Assembly (NCBI RefSeq): GCF_004362515.1
Contig: NZ_SNXU01000001.1
Coordinates: 7,006,001 to 7,070,000 of the forward strand
DNA length: 64,000 nucleotides
Direction of reading: 5' to 3'
Source of the DNA: Actinokineospora alba
GTDB lineage: Bacteria > Actinomycetota > Actinomycetes > Mycobacteriales > Pseudonocardiaceae
Shown here: positions 17,038 to 25,601 of the stretch, piece by piece
How positions within the stretch are numbered: the first letter of the stretch is position 1
Layout of the letters: each line of letters begins with the position of its first letter
Made by a program: the position numbers and the translations under genes
The notes under the pieces: model-generated
The model's input: only the letters and a program-made list of their open reading frames with translations
Databases searched by the model: none
Told to the model about the DNA's origin: nothing

Positions 17038-17451
17038 CTAGCTGGTCGCGGGGGCGACCACCGTTTCCGTTCGACCACGGTATTGGTTGTGGATCAAGAA
17101 AGCCGTCGCGAGGACGAGTGCCGCGGTGGCGCCGTGGACGCCGAACGCGGTACCGGGCGACCCGGAATGCGACAGCACGATGACCATGTCGCCCGCCGGG
17201 ACGACGGCGACGACCGCCAACGCGATCGCAAGCGCGCGCCGCTGTCCGGCGGCCAGCAGCGCCAGCACGACAAGGCCCGACATGATGTCGCGGATTCCCT
17301 TGACCGCGAGGAAACCGGTGTCCTGCGGCCAAGCGGGCAGGCCGAAACCGGACGCGAGGGAGTGCGGGGCGATCAGGTAGCCCAAGCCGATGCCGATGAT
17401 CGCGAGAGCGAGCAGGATGGCGAGGCCGTTGGCTAATTTGGTGCTGGTCAT
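17038..17451 (-). CDS. DUF4267 small membrane protein
   Basis: 137 residues with four hydrophobic helices and the family core LAVKGIRDIMSGLVVL, GLPAWP and GDMVIVLSHSG. DUF4267 proteins have no known function and are often encoded with a TetR regulator, as here: the start overlaps the stop of the TetR gene by ATGA. It is probably an accessory membrane protein whose expression the regulator represses. Confidence 0.88.
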   Translation of the reverse strand: MTSTKLANGLAILLALAIIGIGLGYLIAPHSLASGFGLPAWPQDTGFLAVKGIRDIMSGLVVLALLAAGQRRALAIALAVVAVVPAGDMVIVLSHSGSPGTAFGVHGATAALVLATAFLIHNQYRGRTETVVAPATS

Positions 17452-18038
17452 GACATTTCTCCAGTGGGGACGGCGCCGTCGAGTGCGGCGGTGACAAGAC
17501 GTTCGGCGTAAGCGGGGTCGATCGGCATCCCGGTGAACAGGACGCGGTAGTAGAGGGCGCCGGCGAGCTGGTCGAACAGCACGACCGCGTCGGTGTCCGC
17601 GCGAAGTTCGCCGCGCTGCTTGGCCCGCTCGATCAGGGCCAGCACGAGCGCGTTGCGCCGGGTGAAGACGCCGTGGATGAGTTCACCGATGTCGTCGTGC
17701 CGCGCCGCGGCGGCCGCGAGTTCGGCCACGAGACCCAGCGACCGCGACCGGTTGATCGCCGCGACGATGTGCGTGAGGTAGTTGACCAAGTCGACCCGGA
17801 TATCCCCCGTGTCGGCGACCGGATCTGCCTCCTGCATCCGGGCGGTCACCGCGACGGCGAGGTGGTCCTTGGAGGGCCACCGCCGGTAGAGGGTCGTCTT
17901 CGCGACCCCGGCCGCCTCGGCCACCGCGTCGATCGACAGTCCCGCGTACCCGCGTTCGACCAGCTGCGCGGCGGCTATGTCGAGCACCCGCCTGTCCACC
18001 TCCATGTCGCGGGGACGTCCGCGCTTCGACTCGCTCAT
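17448..18038 (-). CDS. TetR/AcrR-family regulator
   Basis: 196 residues. The N-terminal HTH is about residues 15-60 (VAEAAGVAKTTLYRRWPSKDHL). The C-terminal ligand domain resembles TetR_C_16 types. It is first in a two-gene operon with the DUF4267 membrane protein. A 6-4-6 palindrome 14 bases upstream of its start is the likely autoregulatory operator. Confidence 0.93.
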   Translation of the reverse strand: MSESKRGRPRDMEVDRRVLDIAAAQLVERGYAGLSIDAVAEAAGVAKTTLYRRWPSKDHLAVAVTARMQEADPVADTGDIRVDLVNYLTHIVAAINRSRSLGLVAELAAAAARHDDIGELIHGVFTRRNALVLALIERAKQRGELRADTDAVVLFDQLAGALYYRVLFTGMPIDPAYAERLVTAALDGAVPTGEMS

Positions 18039-18051
18039 CCGAACTCCTTTT

Positions 18052-18067
18052 CGCTACTTGTGTAGCG
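18052..18067. promoter_or_regulatory. Palindromic operator of the TetR/DUF4267 operon
   Basis: CGCTAC and GTAGCG are perfect 6-bp arms around TTGT, immediately upstream of the TetR start. Position and symmetry suit a TetR-family autorepressor site. Confidence 0.65.
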
Positions 18068-18201
18068 TAAGTCAGGTCGAGCGATTTACGCAACCCTTGT
18101 TTCGTAATTGGCTCACAGCAGGGCCGCATCGGCCCAACAGTCCATTGTGGACTTACCTGCTCGCCGCGCAGGCGCGCGACACCGGGTGGATGATCGACCG
18201 C

Positions 18202-18561
18202 ATGGACGAACGCTGGCCCCGCCAGGTCTACGGCGTGGGCGAGGACCCCGACGCGCGGTTCACCCTCGCCAACGAACGCACGATGCTCGCCTGGATCCGC
18301 ACAGCCCTGGCACTGATCGCCGCGGGCGTCCTGGTCGACGCCGTCAACCTCCCCATCGCCGACGGCCCGCGCCGCTGGCTGGCGGCGGGTCTGGTGCTGC
18401 TCGGCGCGATCACCGCGACCGGCGGCTGGTTCCGCTGGGCCCGCACGGAACGCGCGATGCGCACGGGCGCGCCCATGCCGGCGCCCACCCTGGGCGCCGT
18501 GATCGTCGGCGGCCTGCTGGTGGCGGCGGCGCTGGTGCTCACGGTGATCCTGCTCCGATGA
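18202..18561 (+). CDS. DUF202 (YidH-like) membrane protein
   Basis: 119 residues with the DUF202 motif ARFTLANERTMLAWIRTALALIAAGV and three transmembrane helices. ATG 18202 is used because GGGTGGA is at proper distance. ATG 18190 in frame is possible. It overlaps the next gene by ATGA. Paired DUF202 genes are common in actinobacteria and have no assigned function. Confidence 0.88.
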   Translation: MDERWPRQVYGVGEDPDARFTLANERTMLAWIRTALALIAAGVLVDAVNLPIADGPRRWLAAGLVLLGAITATGGWFRWARTERAMRTGAPMPAPTLGAVIVGGLLVAAALVLTVILLR

Positions 18562-18812
18562 GCCTGCACGTCGAACGCACCGGCCTCGCGTGGGCACGGA
18601 CCACGCTGGCGGTCATCGGCCTCGCCGCAGTGGTGATCCGGCTGCGCATCGACCAGCCCTTCCTGGTCGGCGCCGCCACCGTCGCCATCGGACTGCTGCT
18701 GCTCGCGATGCTCCGCGGAAACCGGCGAGCCGACGGCGCCATGCCCGCGACCGTCGTCGGGCTGGTCCTGGTCGTCGTCGCGGTCGAGCTGGTCGGAATC
18801 CTCAGCGGCTGA
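18558..18812 (+). CDS. Second, shorter DUF202 membrane protein
   Basis: 84 residues: VERTGLAWARTTLAVIGLAAVVIR is the reduced DUF202 motif, followed by two further helices. The start overlaps the preceding DUF202 stop (ATGA), so the two are probably made together and may form a heteromer. Its 3' end overlaps the convergent beta-propeller gene by 11 bases. Confidence 0.86.
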   Translation: MSLHVERTGLAWARTTLAVIGLAAVVIRLRIDQPFLVGAATVAIGLLLLAMLRGNRRADGAMPATVVGLVLVVVAVELVGILSG

Positions 18813-20031
18813 GCCACCCGGCGTCGACCTTGCCCAGCCGCATCCGCTGCGGGTGGTCGCCGACCGCCACGCTGGAGACCTCCTGGCCGGTCGCGTACGA
18901 GATCGCGGAGACCCGGTCGCTGCCGCTCCAGGAGACGAAGCAGTGCGCGCCGTCGCGGCTGGGGGTGGCCCAGTACGGCTTGAGGCCGGTGCCGACCAGG
19001 CTCGGGAAGCCGAAGTCCGCCCGGTCGACGATCGCGGCGTAGTCCGACATCGTGCCCGCCACGCAGATCTTCCTGTCGTCCCCGCCCATCGCGATCCCGT
19101 GGTGCGCCGAGTCGAGCAGGTACCGCTCCCTCGGCAGGTCCTTCACGTGGTCGGCGATCGGCAGGTTCGCGACCCGGGTCACCTTGTCGTTCACGAGGTC
19201 GTACTCGACGAATCCGTGGAAGAACGAGACCTGCAGGTAGGCGTAGCGCTCGTTGTCCGTCAGCGTCATCGGCCGGACGGCGGCGCTCATCCCCGGATAC
19301 CCGGCCTCGGCGAGCTTCGCCCCCATGTCGACCCGCTTGATCACCTGGTTGGTGGCGGCGTCGACGACCTGGAAGTACCGGGCCCCCTTGGTCGAGTCGA
19401 GGGCCGGGAAGTCGAGCGGGGTGTAGACGGTCCCGATGCTGGCATGGAAGATCCGCGTGGCGTCCCGCGAATACACGTTCTCGTGCGGCGAATCGCCCGA
19501 GGGGAACGACCCCACCTCACGGCCGGTTGCCACGTCGAGGATGTGCACCACGTTCGCCGTGGAAGCCGACACGGCGACCCGGGTCCCGTCCGGCGACAGC
19601 GCCATGTGGTCGGACCGCTGCCCTTGGACCACGAACCGCCAAATGATGGCCCCCGAGGCCAGGTCGATCGAGACGACGTCGGCCAAGCTCGGCCGGGAGA
19701 CGATCAGCCGCCTGCCGTCCGGGGTGGTGTACAGGTCGTCGACGAACTGGTCATGCCCCTCGCCGATGAGCTGCCGGATAGCCAGGAAGTAGGCCAGGCG
19801 AACCGGGTTCAGCGCGATCTCGGTCATCCGCTGCCGGATGTCCGGGATGACGTTGACCCGCGCCAACCTGCGGAGCGGCAACTCGGCGGAGACGACGTCA
19901 GCGGTGCCGTCCCAGTTGTTGCCGACGAAGAGCACGTCCCGCAGCGGAACGGCTTGCGCGGGCGCGGCAGGCACCACGACCGCCGCCGCCAGCGCGACCG
20001 CGGACAGCTTCGCGACCAGCTTGATCCTCAT
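18802..20031 (-). CDS. Secreted YncE-like beta-propeller protein
   Basis: 409 residues with a signal peptide cleaved near AQAVP (about residue 27). It has repeated blades of the type DGRRLIVSRPSLADVVSIDLASG, DGTRVAVSASTANVVHILDVATGREVG and DGAHCFVSWSGSDRVSAISYATGQEVSS, the WD-like pattern of YncE/YVTN propellers. It is probably an extracellular binding or scaffold protein. No catalytic residues are recognised. It is monocistronic. Confidence 0.88.
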   Translation of the reverse strand: MRIKLVAKLSAVALAAAVVVPAAPAQAVPLRDVLFVGNNWDGTADVVSAELPLRRLARVNVIPDIRQRMTEIALNPVRLAYFLAIRQLIGEGHDQFVDDLYTTPDGRRLIVSRPSLADVVSIDLASGAIIWRFVVQGQRSDHMALSPDGTRVAVSASTANVVHILDVATGREVGSFPSGDSPHENVYSRDATRIFHASIGTVYTPLDFPALDSTKGARYFQVVDAATNQVIKRVDMGAKLAEAGYPGMSAAVRPMTLTDNERYAYLQVSFFHGFVEYDLVNDKVTRVANLPIADHVKDLPRERYLLDSAHHGIAMGGDDRKICVAGTMSDYAAIVDRADFGFPSLVGTGLKPYWATPSRDGAHCFVSWSGSDRVSAISYATGQEVSSVAVGDHPQRMRLGKVDAGWLSR

Positions 20032-20099
20032 CCGACCCTCGTTTCTCGGCGCCCGTCCAGGTCAACGACCACCCCCTCACCGAGTTACGCGAGAATCGT

Positions 20100-21512
20100 T
20101 CACATCTTGGTGACGCCTCGCTGGAACCGATTGGCCCGGTGCCAGGCGAAGTACGGTTCCGTCTCCGGCCGGTGCGCCGAGCAGCGCAAGGTGCCCACCA
20201 GGTTCACGTGGTCGGCGAACCGGCCGCTCGGCGTGGCCTCCGCCGTCCGGATCCACCCGTCCTCGTCGACGGTGATGTAGCCCAGTTCGAAGAGCAGATC
20301 GCACCCGAACGCACAGGCGGCCATCGCCACGTTGCGCAGGTCGCGGCGCTCTTCGTCGCTGCATTCGGACCGGGGCTTGATATGGGCCGCGACCAGGAAC
20401 CGCAGCGGGAAGACACTCCCGCACAAGGCGCACGACGCAGTGCCGACACTGCCCACGACCAGCTCCCGCAGCTCCGCCTGCTCGACCCGGCGGACCGCGG
20501 CGGTCATCTTGTCGAGAGTCTCCGCGGACAGTGCCCGGATGGTGACGTCGTCGACCGAGTCGAACACGGTGCGCATCTCGCTCATCGCCCGCTCGGACTG
20601 GCCGTCGAGGCCGACCCGGCGCAGCAGCGCGGGGTGGTCGGGCACGTCCGACAAGTGGGAATCGCACAGCACGAAGATCGCTTCGGCGAGGACCATCGGT
20701 GTGGCGAGCAGATCGGCCGCGGCCTGGGTGAACCCGGCCCTGGCCGCGGTGTCGGAGGCGGCAGGCGGCCCCGTCAGACCGTGCGTCTCCCACAGCGCCG
20801 GATCGCCGCCGAGGTGCCAGAACGGGTACTGCGGTGTCGCAGTCGCACCGAAGTCGGGGAGGAGTTCGCCGACCTGCTCACGGAACTGCGGCCAGTCGAA
20901 CAACCGTCCCTGGCCCGCCGCGAGGCGCCCGAGGGCCCAGAGCAGCGCGATCGGCTTGTGCCGGGCAGGTTCCCCGACCGCGTTGTGGACCTTCAGCGAC
21001 CGCAGCGACTCCATGAGATCGGCGACCAGCAGCTGCCCAGCCAGCTCTCGCTCCAATCGCGGACCGTCCGCGAGCCCGTAACCAGGCACTTCGAGAACCA
21101 GACGCATGCGTTTGCTCCTGTTGCCATCCTTGCTGGCATCTGCACGCTGTCCGATCGGTCCCTGTGCACGCGTAAGGCTCTTGCGCAACGCCTCAACGTC
21201 GGTGTCCGGGCCCAACTTGATCGGCCCCTCGATCAGCGACCGTTCACTGAGTGACAACCCTTCGGTTTGGCGCGACTCGACGGCAGCGGAGCTGATGATC
21301 GCTGACCGCCGAGCAAGCCTGCCGAGGAGAACGACCAGCGCAGGCCGATAGTCCGCATTACGTGGTCGCGCCTTGGCCTTGCCCTTCCCACCAGCGCTAT
21401 TGAAGATCAGCGACAGTCGCTCACCATGAGGCTCCACTGCGAACTCGGCGAGGAGCGGGGTTCCGGAGTCTGTGTACGGATGCACAGTTCCACTGTTCCC
21501 GATCAAGGTCAC
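20100..21512 (-). CDS. ScoMcrA-like nuclease: N-terminal head, DNA sulfur-binding domain, HNH
   Basis: About 470 residues. The N-terminal part (to about 140) resembles the head domain of ScoMcrA-like enzymes: RNADYRPALVVLLGRLA, VESRQTEGLSLSERSL, NRSKRMRL. Residues of about 170-250 look like the sulfur-binding domain: KPIALLWALGRLAAG and the pocket motif QYPFWHLGGDPALWE. A C-terminal HNH (about 345-420) has CALCG, AAHIKPRSECSDEERRD and AFGCDLLFELGYITVDEDG. Such SBD-HNH proteins cleave DNA bearing phosphorothioate backbones. No SRA domain is seen, and no dnd genes lie in this window. GTG 21512 is a provisional start. The open frame further upstream overlaps the divergent gene. Confidence 0.85.
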   Translation of the reverse strand: MTLIGNSGTVHPYTDSGTPLLAEFAVEPHGERLSLIFNSAGGKGKAKARPRNADYRPALVVLLGRLARRSAIISSAAVESRQTEGLSLSERSLIEGPIKLGPDTDVEALRKSLTRAQGPIGQRADASKDGNRSKRMRLVLEVPGYGLADGPRLERELAGQLLVADLMESLRSLKVHNAVGEPARHKPIALLWALGRLAAGQGRLFDWPQFREQVGELLPDFGATATPQYPFWHLGGDPALWETHGLTGPPAASDTAARAGFTQAAADLLATPMVLAEAIFVLCDSHLSDVPDHPALLRRVGLDGQSERAMSEMRTVFDSVDDVTIRALSAETLDKMTAAVRRVEQAELRELVVGSVGTASCALCGSVFPLRFLVAAHIKPRSECSDEERRDLRNVAMAACAFGCDLLFELGYITVDEDGWIRTAEATPSGRFADHVNLVGTLRCSAHRPETEPYFAWHRANRFQRGVTKM

Positions 21513-21621
21513 GGTGACGATTCGGTCAGTCCCGGGACAGGAAACCGCCCCAGGGTGTCGGTGCCGCACCCGATCGTGGCACCATCTTGCGCACGCGCGG
21601 GCGGCACCTGAGGGAGATCGG

Positions 21622-22134
21622 ATGAACGACCGGACCGAACAGGTCGATGACCTCCAGCTTGTCGCCCTGCCCAGTGCGATCGGCTGTGCCGAGATGTTCG
21701 TCCGGTTCTCGCTGACCGAGTGGGCGCTGCGGGACATGCGTGACGTCGCCTCCGAGGCGGCCCGGGTCGTCGCCACCGCGGTCGTGGACACGGCCAATCC
21801 GGCTGACCCCGGGATGATGACCGCGAGGGTGCGGCTGTCCGGCGCCGACCTGATCTTCGAGGTCGAGTCGCCGCGGCCGGTGCCGACGCCTGCCATTCCC
21901 GGCGTGGCCCGGGTGGGGACCACGCAGATCGACCACGGCCGCTACATCGTCTGGTTCGCCCTCGCCCTCCCCAGCGGCATGAACGCCTCGGCGGTGCCGC
22001 TGCCCCGACGCCAGCGCAAGGCCTCTCAGGCCGCGCGGGCCGCGGTGCCCGACGAGCCGATGACGACCGACCCGGACGTCATGCGGCGGATCTTGTTCGG
22101 CCTCAACGGTTCCCCCGACCAGCGCCGACCGTAG
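21622..22134 (+). CDS. Actinobacterial ATP-binding-like regulatory protein
   Basis: 170 residues. The core LVALPSAIGCAEMFVRFSLTEWAL and the following strands ARVRLSGADLIFEVES resemble the degenerate HATPase (RsbW-like) proteins of actinomycetes annotated as ATP-binding proteins. The N, G1 and G2 boxes are weak, so ATP binding is doubtful. The C-terminus ends with the family tail DPDVMRRILFGLNG. ATG 21622 has AGGGAG upstream. It diverges from the sulfur-binding nuclease gene. Its role is unknown. Confidence 0.78.
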   Translation: MNDRTEQVDDLQLVALPSAIGCAEMFVRFSLTEWALRDMRDVASEAARVVATAVVDTANPADPGMMTARVRLSGADLIFEVESPRPVPTPAIPGVARVGTTQIDHGRYIVWFALALPSGMNASAVPLPRRQRKASQAARAAVPDEPMTTDPDVMRRILFGLNGSPDQRRP

Positions 22135-22301
22135 GTATCTGGGGGCCGAAAGTCCCCTCTTAAAAGTGTGTCGACGCAATCTGGTCACCCTTTGTAACGT
22201 CGGCAGGGTGAAGGTCCGATGCAACCTAATGACGGGGTCACGCATCTAATACCTCACCAGCTACGAATACGAAGTACCCACAGACCAGGGGGGAACCCGA
22301 A

Positions 22302-22559
22302 ATGTCCGAGCCACACGAACTGAGTCATCGCACCCTCGCGGTGCTGCGAGCCGTCGCCGCGGGGCGCGCGCAGATCAGCTGCGGTCGCGAACCCGACCTC
22401 TACATCGACGGGGTCCCGTTCTGCGACCAGTTCAGCGCCCACACGCTGACCCACGACGGCTACATCGCCGCGGGCACCGGCCGCTTCGGCCAGCTCGTCG
22501 CCGCCACGCTCACCCCCGCGGGCATCCGCGCCCTGGAGTCGGTGGCCGTCGCCGCCTAG
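22302..22559 (+). CDS. Small conserved hypothetical protein
   Basis: 85 residues, soluble, with two cysteines (ISCGREPD, PFCDQFS) and a C-terminal LTPAGIRALESV helix. It resembles short winged-helix-like actinobacterial proteins, but no family is identified with confidence. It has a strong AGGGGGGAA ribosome site before the ATG. The stop overlaps the convergent GGDEF gene by four bases. Confidence 0.75.
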   Translation: MSEPHELSHRTLAVLRAVAAGRAQISCGREPDLYIDGVPFCDQFSAHTLTHDGYIAAGTGRFGQLVAATLTPAGIRALESVAVAA

Positions 22560-24559
22560 GCGACCACGTTCTCCAGGCTGTCGGGCTCGCCGAAGTGCGC
22601 GCCCACCGCCCGGTCCGCGCCCGCCCGTCGCCACCAGTCGGCCTGTTCGGCGGTGTCGACGCCGGGCACCAGCACGTCACGGCCGGACTCGCGGACCATG
22701 GGCAGCAGCTCCAGCACGGACCGCACGAACATCGACTTGGGGTCCGGCGCCGTCCCGATCCGCTCGATCACCCGGTGGCCCAGCCGCACGGCGTGCACCG
22801 GGTGGTCCTCCAGGCAGGCGACGTCGCCGGGCGTCTGGCCGAACCCGGTCAGCACGATCCGCACGCCCAGGTCGATCAGCACCGACACGTTGTCCTCGGC
22901 CTGCGGGTCGGCCAGCGCCGACACCGGGACCCCCAGGTCCAGCCGCTCCAGGCCGCCTGCCCGGCGCACGGTGCCCACGAGGTCCTGGTCGGCCGCCTGC
23001 TCGTCGGTCAGCTCCACGTACAGCCGCTCGACGAACTGGGCGGTCCGCTCGCAGGCGACGCCGAGCGCCCACTGGTCGACCGGGACGCTGAGCCCCGTGT
23101 CGCGCAGCAGCTCACGGCAGCGGTCGTGGTCGAGGCGGCCGTGGACCGGGCTGTCCCAGTACAGCAGCGCCTGCCAGGCCACGGTCGTGCCGGTCTCCAA
23201 CTCCACGACCGGCCGGAAATCCAGGTCGAGCTCGCCGCTCTCCCACGCCCCCGGGATGGACGCGGTGAGCCGGAAGCGGTCGCGCGCGGCCAGGTCCTCG
23301 GCTTCGACGAGACTCCACTGCCTGCGCCCGGAGGACTTCAGCCTCCGCAGCGTGATATCGGTGGCGCGCAACAGCTCCGCGGGCTCGGTGCCGGCGCGCG
23401 GTGAGCGCAGCACCGCGATCGACGCGGTCACCGCGACTCCTTCACCGTCCACATAGGTCGGTTCGGCGAGTGCGTCGTTGATGTCGGTCGCGAGCGCGGC
23501 CACGTCGTGCCGACCGGGCGTCAGCAGGGCGAACTCGTCGCCGCCGATGCGGGCGAGTGCGCCATCGTGCTCCTCGGCGATCATGGCCAGCCTGCCCGCG
23601 ATCGCGCTGAGCAGCTGGTCGCCCGCGTGCCTGCCGATTCCATTGTTCACCACACCGAAATCGTCGAGTCCTATGTGGAACAGCGAGACGTCGGCCGTGC
23701 TGCCCATCGACTCCTCGAGCCTGCCCTCGAACGCCTGCCTGTTGGCCAGCCCGGTGAGCATGTCGCGGGTGCCCTGGGTGCTGAGCCGGTGTTCGATCAG
23801 GTGCAGGTCGGAGATGTCCTCCACCATGGTCACGTGGTGGTCCGGCTTGCCGTCGCGGTCGCGCAGCAGGGTCACCGCGACCCGGACCCACGCGGTGTCG
23901 CCGTCGGCGCGGAGGAACTGGGTGCGTTCGCGGACCGTGTCGCACTCGCCCGCGAGGAGTTCGGCGTAGCGCTCACGCAGGAAGTCGGCCTCGTCCGGGT
24001 GGAACAGGTCGTCGAGGCGCTTGCGGAACAGCGTTCCCTTGCGGTAGCCCAGCATCTCTTCGAGCGCCTCGTTGGCGCGCGCGACACCGCCGCCGAGGTC
24101 GCTGATCAGCATGCCCACCGCGGAGGTGGCGAACACGTCCTGGAAGCGCGCCTCGCTGACCTGCAGGTCGCGCTCGACGTTCTCCTTGGCCCGCACCAGG
24201 GCGTGCCGAATGTCCTCTTGCTCGGAGAAGAGTCGGTCGCGGGTGGCGGCGGTGAATCCGGCCGCCACCGTCGCGAGCGCGGGGATGACCTCAGCCGGGG
24301 ACACACCCTCCACTTCGGACAATCCAGGACCCAGCACGTCGATCGTGGCGCGGATGCAGCCCGCCTTGGCGAACCCGGAGGCGACCAGTTCCTGGCCGAT
24401 CTCCACCGCCGGGGCCAGGTCGGCACCGGGGCGCACGCAGGCCGCGAGGCGGGCCAGGAGCTCGCCCAAGCCACTCTCGATGTCGTCACGCGAGCGCGAG
24501 ACATACACGACCTGGTTCAACGCCGCGGCCCATCTCCTGGCCAGCTCAGCACGGTCCAC
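22556..24559 (-). CDS. PAS-GGDEF protein with degenerate EAL domain
   Basis: 667 residues. A helical N-terminal region (1-120) precedes a PAS domain (about 135-265, VSEARFQDVFATSAVGM ... EDISDLHLIE). The GGDEF domain (about 280-430) has an intact GGDEF at 339-343 and the upstream DDFGVVNNGIGRHAGDQLL, so it could make cyclic di-GMP. The C-terminal EAL-like domain (about 440-660) has QAL (463-465) instead of EAL, and LTGFGQT where active enzymes have DDFGTG. It is therefore unlikely to hydrolyse cyclic di-GMP and may bind it. It has no membrane segment. It is monocistronic. Confidence 0.92.
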   Translation of the reverse strand: MDRAELARRWAAALNQVVYVSRSRDDIESGLGELLARLAACVRPGADLAPAVEIGQELVASGFAKAGCIRATIDVLGPGLSEVEGVSPAEVIPALATVAAGFTAATRDRLFSEQEDIRHALVRAKENVERDLQVSEARFQDVFATSAVGMLISDLGGGVARANEALEEMLGYRKGTLFRKRLDDLFHPDEADFLRERYAELLAGECDTVRERTQFLRADGDTAWVRVAVTLLRDRDGKPDHHVTMVEDISDLHLIEHRLSTQGTRDMLTGLANRQAFEGRLEESMGSTADVSLFHIGLDDFGVVNNGIGRHAGDQLLSAIAGRLAMIAEEHDGALARIGGDEFALLTPGRHDVAALATDINDALAEPTYVDGEGVAVTASIAVLRSPRAGTEPAELLRATDITLRRLKSSGRRQWSLVEAEDLAARDRFRLTASIPGAWESGELDLDFRPVVELETGTTVAWQALLYWDSPVHGRLDHDRCRELLRDTGLSVPVDQWALGVACERTAQFVERLYVELTDEQAADQDLVGTVRRAGGLERLDLGVPVSALADPQAEDNVSVLIDLGVRIVLTGFGQTPGDVACLEDHPVHAVRLGHRVIERIGTAPDPKSMFVRSVLELLPMVRESGRDVLVPGVDTAEQADWWRRAGADRAVGAHFGEPDSLENVVA

Positions 24560-24692
24560 GGTGACCGTCCGGGTGGCGGATCATCGGTGTCCTTGTCGAC
24601 TGCTCACTCAAAGATATGCGCCGGAGAGCTACCACTCTGCACCCAATCGGGTACATCGTGCCACTCGGACCCACGCACAGCGGGCATTCCGC

Positions 24693-25514
24693 TCAGCCGT
24701 TCGAGTGACCCACCGGCTTCTGGGCGACGCCCGCATACAGATTCGAGCGTTCGGCGTCGGCGGTGTCCTCCGGCCGCTCGGGCCGCCACTCGGGGGTGAG
24801 GACCAGGCCGGGCTCGACCAGGTCGAACCCGTCGAACATCCGGGTGATCTCCGCGTGAGTGCGCGGGAAGATGGGGTCCTGGCTGTTCTTGAACACCTCG
24901 ACCGCGCCTGCCATGCCCGCGGGCGCGTGGTCCCAGGTGAACGCCGAGAGCGCGAGGTAGCTGCCGGGGGCGACCGCGTCGCGGTAGCGGGCGGCGAGCG
25001 CCCACGGGTCGTCGCCGTCGGGGATGAACTGCACGACGCCGACCATGAGCAGGCCCAGTGGCTTGTCCAGGTCGAGCAGCTCACGGGTCCGCGGCGCCTG
25101 CAGGATCTTGTCCGGGTCCCGCATGTCGGCCTGCAGGACGGCGGCGTTCTTGTTTCCCTCCAACAGGAGTTCGCTGTGCGCCACCGCGACCGGCTCGTAG
25201 TCGACGTAGACGACGCGCGCGTCGGGGTTGACGTCGTGGGCGACCTCGTGGACGTTGCCCACGGTCGGGATGCCGGATCCCAGGTCCAGGAACTGGGTGA
25301 TGCCCTGGTCGAGCAGGTAGAGCACGGCGCGCCGCAGGAAGGCCCGGTTGAGCCTCGCCATGTCGCGCGCGGGGACCTTCGTCACCAGCTTCTCGGCCAA
25401 GGCGCGGTCGCCGGGGAAGTTGTGGCCACCGCCGAGCAGGTAGTCGTACACCCGCGCGGCGCTGGGCAGTTCGGTGTTGACACCCTCGGGCACCCAGCTT
25501 GCAGTGTCAGTCAC
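24693..25514 (-). CDS. SAM-dependent methyltransferase, PF04672 type
   Basis: 273 residues. The family start ASWVPEGVNTELPSAARVYDYLLGGGHNFPGDR is followed by the SAM-binding motif FLDLGSGIPT and acidic strand end VVYVDYEPVAVAH. Conserved GVVQFIPD and LALSAFTWD follow. This actinobacteria-rich family is large, with unknown substrates, and is present in many copies per genome. It is monocistronic here. Confidence 0.92.
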   Translation of the reverse strand: MTDTASWVPEGVNTELPSAARVYDYLLGGGHNFPGDRALAEKLVTKVPARDMARLNRAFLRRAVLYLLDQGITQFLDLGSGIPTVGNVHEVAHDVNPDARVVYVDYEPVAVAHSELLLEGNKNAAVLQADMRDPDKILQAPRTRELLDLDKPLGLLMVGVVQFIPDGDDPWALAARYRDAVAPGSYLALSAFTWDHAPAGMAGAVEVFKNSQDPIFPRTHAEITRMFDGFDLVEPGLVLTPEWRPERPEDTADAERSNLYAGVAQKPVGHSNG

Positions 25515-25601
25515 GATCCACCTCGGGATTGGGGTAAAGGTTCAGGCCAGACTAACGACAACCCGTGTCGTCCGATCGGGTCATCCTTGATAACTTGATC
25601 T

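Noticed and set aside
20100..21923. Longer 607-residue form of the sulfur-binding nuclease
   Set aside because: The extra N-terminal part lies antisense within the divergent gene at 21622 and has no domain character.
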